Assembly: GCA_014621425.1 (NCBI GenBank)
Contig: JAANBB010000493.1
Span: forward strand, 1 to 26,971
Direction: 5' to 3'
DNA length: 26,971 bases
Origin: Cylindrodendrum hubeiense
Lineage: Eukaryota > Ascomycota > Sordariomycetes > Hypocreales > Nectriaceae
Part shown: positions 21,486-26,971 of the stretch, in pieces
Layout of the letters: every line of letters starts with the position of its first letter
How positions within the stretch are numbered: position 1 is the first letter of the stretch
Translations under genes and position numbers: made by a program
The notes under the pieces: model-generated
Told to the model about the DNA's origin: nothing
The model's input: the letters and a program-made list of their open reading frames with translations, nothing else
Databases searched by the model: none

Positions 21486-22036
21486 AGCTATATCGTCATG
21501 AGATTTGGCTTAAATCTTGGAAGCGTACACACACCAACCGTCGCCATGTTGGCGAGGGGTCTGTTTAAGAGGCCCAGTGTTCGTTCCTCTCTTTACCATG
21601 GGCAACATCTCCGGGTAGGATTAGCGAGAGGACGCTTGGGTCTTGTAATTTGGTGCAATGTATGTTACTGAAGCCTGTGGCGGTATTGCTGAAGCCTGTA
21701 GGAGCATTGTCGCTTGTCGTGTCCAACGGTGAAAGAGGTGAAAGCTTGGCGCTATGCACTAGATGAGTCCTTGTGGTTGACTGTCACACGTTGCTAGTTG
21801 GTACAGTAGACAATAAGCGGGGTCCATTCTACAGCGTGCCAACCCCACCATCAACACCTGGCATCTCATGCAGTAAGCCCCCCCCCAATGAAACGTCGCT
21901 GCTTTCACCTCACTCCTCAATCCGGCTCATTATCATTGTCATTATCATTATCGGGTTTCGAGTTATTTTGTACTCCTTCGTTTCTCCTCGCCTCTAGTCC
22001 AATACTTCCCCTCCTTACCTCCAGCCGCTGGCAACT
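21486..22036. other. RED 3' flank and nucleoside hydrolase promoter
   Basis: These 551 bases have no credible gene. They contain a 21-bp tandem duplication (21668-21709), a C9 run at 21878-21886 and four ATTATC/ATTGTC hexamers at 21929-21952. A CT-rich tract runs up to the next ATG. Confidence 0.6.
21668..21709 (+). repeat. Imperfect 21-bp tandem duplication
   Basis: Two adjacent 21-base copies both begin CTGAAGCCTGT and end ATTG (21668-21688 and 21689-21709), with 17 of 21 bases identical. It is in the RED 3' flank, 180 bases past the stop. Confidence 0.75.
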
Positions 22037-23469
22037 ATGTCGTCCCCTCAGGTCCCCGTCTGGTTGGATTGTGACCCAGGTCATGATGTACGTTCCACAC
22101 TACCACTCGTCTGTCTCAGTCGTACCCAATCGTTCTCTTAACTCAAGTGAGGCTTGATGATGAATATGATGGCGGGATACACAGCATGAAGATGAACGCA
22201 TCATCTTCAGCACTCAGGCCGCTATCCTTCCCACCCAACCCAGCCTAATCAGCCATTGAGACTCACCTCGAATTAGGACGCCTTCGCCATCCTCCTAGCC
22301 GCCTACCATCCCAATATCAAGCTCCTGGGTATCTCAACCGTCTTCGGCAATGCCTCGCTCGAGTACGACCTCAACTCCCCACCCTTCAACCTTGAACTTA
22401 TCCGTCACTGACACCTGGTCTCTAAAGGAACACCACATACAATGCCGCATCCCTCCTCACCGCCATCGGCAAGCACAAGGACATTCCTCTGCACGTTGGC
22501 TTATCCAAGGCCCTCGAGCGCCCAGCCATTCATGCGCCTGCGGACATTCACGGCGAATCCGGCCTGGACGGCACTGACCTTCTCCCCAAGCCCCTCGTCA
22601 CGCCGTCCTCTGTTCCCGGAGTCGAGGCTATGGCCGAAGCCATCCGCGCCCAAGACCCCGGGACCGCTTGGATCGTCGCTACCGGCGCGTTGACTAACGT
22701 CGGTGCCCTCTTCCGCAACTACCCGGAGCTCATTCCGCATATCAAGGGGCTGAGCCTCATGGGCGGTTCTATCGGCGAAGGTTTCTCAGATGCGCCGCTT
22801 GGTATTGTGGATGGACACGCCAGAATTGGCAACTATACGCCATGGGCCGAGTTCAACATCCTGGTTGACCCGGAGGCGGCGGCAACCGTGTTCCATAACA
22901 AGGAGATTGCAGCAAAGACGACCGTTGTGCCTCTGGACCTTAGTCACCAGGTGTTGGCGACGCCTGACGTGAGAGAGATGCTTCTTTACGGCCCCGATAG
23001 CGACAAGACTGGCCCCGGGAAAACGACTCTGCGGACAATGCTCGTCGAGCTGCTCTACTTCTTCGCAAAGACCTACGCGTACGTCACCATCCCCCATAAC
23101 CCTTATCTAAACTGACACTTCCACCTCAGCGACACATTTGGCATTACTGCTGGTCCCCCGCTCCACGACCCTCTGGCCGTTGCTGCCGTCCTCCTCGGCA
23201 CGGACGACGAGATCCCCTTCCTCGAGTGGGATGCCGTGCGCAGCCAGGCTCCGGAGCACAAGGAGCGCTTCGAGGTGACAGTCATCACTGAGGGCACATT
23301 CGAGGAGGCCAAGGCCGGCAAGCAGACGGGCCGAACGCTAGCTAAGGCACTGTCGCCAGGCGAAGAGGGCGTAAGAATTCCACGTGGAGTCGACATCCCC
23401 AAGTTTTGGCAGGTTATTGAGGAGTGCATTGAGCGCGCCGATGCGGCGAACCAAGCTCAAGGACAGTAA
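22037..23469 (+). CDS. URH1: Urh1-type ribonucleoside hydrolase (IUNH family)
   Basis: Four exons: 22037-22087, 22277-22362, 22428-23078 and 23130-23469, giving 375 residues. Introns are 189, 65 and 51 nt with donors GTACGT, GTACGA and GTACGT. Splicing rebuilds the calcium-binding N-terminus WLDCDPGHD/DAFAILLA (the DxDxxxDD motif), GISTVFGNASLE/NTTYNAASLL, and FAKTYA/DTFGITAGPPLHDPLAVAA with its conserved HD. APADIHGESGLDGTDLLPKP matches yeast uridine nucleosidase Urh1 closely. The enzyme cleaves the N-glycosidic bond of uridine and probably other nucleosides to base plus ribose in pyrimidine salvage. LMGGSIG and AEFNILVDPEAA supply ribose-site residues. The first intron is the longest in the window and contains a perfect hairpin. 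The gene converges on TPC1, whose stop is only about 100 bases beyond this one. Confidence 0.93.
22187..22209 (+). other. Perfect 9-bp hairpin inside intron 1 of URH1
   Basis: TGAAGATGA (22187-22195) pairs with TCATCTTCA (22201-22209) around loop ACGCA. It lies in the long first intron (22088-22276). It could bring splice sites together or be chance. Confidence 0.7.
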
Positions 23470-23566
23470 AATAGACAAAACGGGACAAGATAGAGGGGTT
23501 ATCACGCGAGTTCTGTACTCCTGGATCATAGACGTGTGTAGTGATTGTTCTATTAGAAATTTTGGT

Positions 23567-24672
23567 CTATAGTTCATCTCGGACGACAACTTCCCTTCCC
23601 GAGTCAAAGTCAAGCATGAACCGCAGGCTCTGCTCATACGTCCATAGTGTGATGGCGCTTGCTGGCGCGGCTTTGATGAGGCCGATTGTGAGGCCCTTAT
23701 ACAAGCCCCTGAAGCCCTCTGTTCGAAGGATGCATCGGATAGCCCCTCGCGCCGTCGAGTACTCCGGGATGTTACTATATGCATACTTGCTCCGCGTGGG
23801 ACCTTGGACCTGGATGCGCTTTCGCACGAGATCAAGAGGGAACACGGCCGTTTTGGAGATGATGCTCGCGAACATGCCGGCAGTGGCATCACCGCTGCCC
23901 CAGGGCATATGCAAGCCGTCGAGGGTTACCCGGAGCGATTCATATGTGGCAAAGAAGATGCCCATGAAGGGTGCAATCTGGCCAAGCCCCGGGCCAATGC
24001 CACGGAAGAATCCTCGCCAACCCTCATCACGCTTAATCTCCCAGACTGCGCTGCGCAAAGATGTGTAGATGCGATGGCGACCCTGGGCGGCAAAACGTGT
24101 GCGCAAGAGGTCAAGGGGGTATGTAAGGCTCGTAGCGGTAGCGCCAGACGTGGCACCGGCGATGAAGCTCTCGGCGGCGTCGGGGAGGCGGTTCTGGAAG
24201 GTATTCTGCAGGAACACAGTGGTGGTGCGGTAGGTGGTGAACTGAATGGCGGCGTAGCAGACGTACATCAGCTCGGCAGGGACGTTGCCCTTCCAGAGCC
24301 CGGTGACGCCTTCGTGCTTGATTATGTGCTTGAGGGTTGCGAGAGTGCCGCGATAAGCAGGCGCGTTGCGGAGAGTAAGGAGGGGATCGGATAGAGAGTG
24401 CGGCTGGAGTTGGAGGCGGATCTTGACGACATCGAGAGGCGCGACGACGAAGCTGTAGATGGCTTGTTAGTCTTTGGTGCTTGATGCGACTGGGACATGA
24501 CGAGGAGGGAGCATACCGAGATACCAGACCCGCTATCGCGCCGGCCGACACAACTTGTAACCTAGAGCCCTGGATTCCGAATGTCAATCCGATGGTGTAT
24601 CAAGAGCGAGACTGGGGTTGTGGATGGATATCATACCTCATCTTTGAGGTGGCCTCCATCTCTGTGTGACAT
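23567..24672 (-). CDS. TPC1: Mitochondrial thiamine pyrophosphate carrier Tpc1
   Basis: Three exons: 24672-24637, 24569-24517 and 24452-23567, giving 324 residues. Introns are 24570-24636 (GTATGA...CCAG) and 24453-24516 (GTATGC, CTAAC, CTACAG). Splicing gives [46 protein letters not shown], which matches fungal Tpc1 N-termini. The 36-nt first exon is easily missed. Three SLC25 repeats carry [18 protein letters not shown] and PLDLVRKRI. Tpc1-typical stretches are [34 protein letters not shown] and [13 protein letters not shown]. The protein imports thiamine pyrophosphate into the matrix, where pyruvate and oxoglutarate dehydrogenases need it. Family signature and motif set make this firm at the subfamily level; substrate is by homology. 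Confidence 0.92.
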
Positions 24673-24902
24673 GCATGCGGCCTTGGCCCTGACGGACCGT
24701 GGCGCAGAGTTCTCAGCTCAACCCACTCTCGAAAAGTCTTATATGCGCAAAACTATTGTAATCGAGACACGGCGATGTTTTGAGCGGTGGTCGTGGCGTC
24801 GATGATAAAGGCGGTTGCTGACGAGCGCCGAGATGCGGCGGAGGAAGATGCGATGGGAAGTAAAGGTCTCGGAGGAAGAGTACCGAGAAGCGAGCGCGGG
24901 TG

Positions 24903-24940
24903 AGAGCGAGGGCGATGGCGAGGGCGAGGGCGAGGGCAGG
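24903..24940 (+). repeat. GGCGAG hexanucleotide repeat
   Basis: About six units of GGCGAG, with GGCGAT and GGCAGG variants, lie in the TPC1 upstream region. Confidence 0.7.
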
Positions 24941-25963
24941 GTGGTTGCCAAGCGGAAGGAATGTGCTGCGTATTACAATGTCGTAGTGGGAAAATAAGCA
25001 CACGGGGAATCAATGTCTTGTGCCTGTGTCTCTGTCTTGGAGAGTCGAGGTTGAGGTTATCATGGCGGCAATGCAATCTGGCCGGCGTGGCCAAAAATCC
25101 AGGGTCACCCGCGCAAAAGTTTTGGAGGGCGACGGAGCAGTGACGCCATGGTGACCAGGGGCACAGCGACGGGTTGAGGCGGTTCAACAAGGCCAGCGGC
25201 GGAGGTACAATCCCCCGACTGGATTTTGGGGGGGATTTGGTTGACAAGCACGATGCGATGGGGGTGAGTTGTCGAGAAAGGGTTGGGGTCGCATGGTGTT
25301 GAAATGGTCGCTGCATCTACTCCCAATGGACTGCGACTTGCTTTGCATTCGATAAATGGCTCTCGGTACTTGTTGACCGAGGTTGGGTTGGCGTGCTGGG
25401 CCTGGTCAAGACATGCCACTCAGCCCGAGATGATCAGATCTACGCAGCCGGGTATCTGCTGGACGGACCACCACCCCGTGGGTTGGGTTTGATACGCTGC
25501 CTGACCCCTACCGTCGCCATTCGGTTGGGGCCTTGGGGCCCTGGGGTCCTTGTTTCCGACCTGTTCGCCCGAGCAGTTTGGGGGTCCAACAGCGAGATCG
25601 GTCGCTAACAAAGCGTCTTTCGGCATGCCATTCCAGCGATGGACTCCCCCAAACCTTCGACCGTCAACGGGCCCTCGGTGGTACCACAGCCCTCCCACCT
25701 CAGCGATGTGGCCCCACTGGCTCGGTCCGCTGGAAGTTCTGGAACCGACAGTCGGCTTGTCCATAGGTTCCCAGTGGTTTCGGAGGTACGGTTGATTCGT
25801 TACGGAACGGTTCCGGCGCCGCAGGGCCCAGCATGTCGCAGCCAGGAACAGCAGGGCTCAGCGGCGAAGGAAGAGGGGCCGGTCTTGACCCCCGACCGAC
25901 GCAACTCGGAGAGTGCTACGTAGTAGTTGAGAAACAACAAACGATGGCGCGCTGGTCTAACTA

Positions 25964-26002
25964 CAACTGCTCACTGCAACTGCTCACTGCAACTGCTCGC
26001 CG
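25964..26002 (+). repeat. 13-bp tandem repeat, nearly three copies
   Basis: CAACTGCTCACTG occurs at 25964-25976 and 25977-25989. A third, diverged copy, CAACTGCTCGCCG, follows at 25990-26002. Confidence 0.85.
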
Positions 26003-26580
26003 TGCCGGAAGCGCAGTCCACCATCTCACGAGAGACATGGCTGATGGCACTAATATACATGCGCCGTGCAGTTGACTGCGTCGGTACTCACGAGGACGCA
26101 TTGACCCGTAGTTGTGGAAGAGGGTCGTTCCCCCAATCCAGCCATGTCATGGGGTCCGGGCAAAGGCGTCAACAACACGCAAATAGCCATCCTGCCATGG
26201 TCAGTGAGCAAGCCACGAGGCTCAGCGGCTCGGGAGTGCAGTTCACACAATGCCTCGACAATACGGAGTACGTACCTACCGAGTCAGCGGATCGTACCGT
26301 GGGGTTTCCCTGACTAGTTACCCCACAGGGGCCTCGAGCCTCACACGCTAGCTTCCATTGCCCCGAGCAAGCCACCACTGAACAGCCGCTGAAAACCCAC
26401 TGACACCCGCTGAAAGCCCTCATGACAGTGGACGCCAACAGGGTGCTGTTCATTCCCAGGCAGCCTCATTGGCTGGCCCAGTTCGGCATCCCATCGGCAG
26501 GCGCTGTGGAAGGAACACCCCCGGAAGCGGCGCAGGTGCCTCCATCCGCCCATGCCTGGCTTGCCTGGGGGGCAGGAGCT

Positions 26581-26971
26581 CAGATGCGGGCTCCAGCCCA
26601 GCTTCGCTCAAGAGGGGCCGGACAACGGCGGCGCGTCACTTGACGGAGGAAGGTGCCGCTGCTGCCTCTCGTCCTTCCACTCCTCCGGTATATTACTCCC
26701 TTGGTGCCCATCCACACTATTCCCCTTCATATTTCTTCTTCCTCCCCCTCTCCTACTCACCTCCTACTCACCTCTAACTCGCCATCTCCAGTGCAACTTC
26801 TCCACTGCGCTTTCTCACCACCGTCTTGTTCCTCCGTCGACATTCCGCCCTTGTCGATCTCGCCAGCACGTGTCGACCAGGTCCAACCCGCTCCGTCTTC
26901 CCCTCCCGTCCCCCCCTCCCGTCCTCCCCTCCGTGGAACGACCGAGACGACCTCCGGCCATCACATGCGAA
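26581..26971 (+). promoter_or_regulatory. Probable pyrimidine-rich leader of a gene starting at or beyond the right edge
   Basis: From 26587 to 26964 the + strand has no ATG and is strongly C/T-rich, like other fungal leaders in this window. The 11-mer CTCCTACTCAC is tandemly duplicated at 26750-26771. The first ATG is at 26965-26967, five bases from the edge, so a coding start there can only be suspected. Confidence 0.45.

Larger units (their letters stand above)
24673..26580. other. Gene-free region upstream of TPC1
   Basis: The first few hundred bases must be the TPC1 promoter and leader. They include a GGCGAG hexamer repeat near 24903-24940. From about 25100 on, six-frame reading gives only short ORFs with Pro/Arg/Ser-biased composition and no recognisable domain. 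I see no tRNA, transposase or terminal repeats. A 13-bp repeat is at 25964-25989. A decayed or lineage-specific gene, or a non-coding RNA, cannot be excluded. Confidence 0.5.

Noticed and set aside
24753..25316. 187-residue minus-strand ORF upstream of TPC1
   Set aside because: Biased Pro/Arg/His/Ser content, partly from the GGCGAG repeat, and no recognisable motif. It overlaps the expected TPC1 promoter.

Overview
The window is nuclear DNA from a filamentous ascomycete (Pezizomycotina). Several gene sequences resemble Sordariomycete orthologues, but that class placement is an inference from memory. The evidence is short 48-85 nt spliceosomal introns (one of 189 nt) with GTRNGT-like donors and CTRAC/CTGAC branch sites, pyrimidine-rich leaders, and conserved single-copy genes that point both ways with no operon logic. 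I see no transposon, rRNA, tRNA, CRISPR or secondary-metabolite cluster.

Layout, left to right. (1) The 3' part of a mitochondrial Hsc20/Jac1 J-protein (+) faces a pH-signalling arrestin PalF/Rim8 (-) across a shared 3' region that holds a G-quadruplex-type G-tract array. (2) The DNA replication licensing ATPase Cdc6 (-) and a TspO/PBR membrane protein (+) share a divergent promoter with three perfect MluI cell-cycle boxes. (3) The mitochondrial ornithine carrier (ORT1/arg-13 type, -) and thymidylate synthase (+) diverge from a 1.7 kb promoter region with an AGGGG array and another MluI box. (4) The ER permease chaperone Shr3 (-) and the translesion polymerase Rev1 (-) follow. Rev1 diverges from a RED/IK-type splicing factor (+). 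(5) A Urh1-type nucleoside hydrolase (+) converges on the thiamine pyrophosphate carrier Tpc1 (-). (6) The last 2.3 kb has no credible gene. Its final ~0.4 kb looks like the leader of a gene that begins at or beyond the right edge.

All eleven genes are recognisable housekeeping genes and I found no convincing novel multi-gene system. A loose theme is nucleotide supply and DNA replication or repair: Cdc6, thymidylate synthase, Rev1 and the nucleoside hydrolase. Cdc6 and thymidylate synthase carry the same promoter element. The most interesting signals are regulatory and structural: two CAGGG/AGGGG arrays with 10-11 bp spacing in promoters, candidate PacC sites upstream of the Pal-pathway gene palF, a frame-neutral stop-free intron in cdc6, PSAP motifs in the PalF tail, and a third ubiquitin-binding-motif-like segment in Rev1.

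Exon models were built by hand from splice signals and reading-frame continuity; start codons are stated with reasons.
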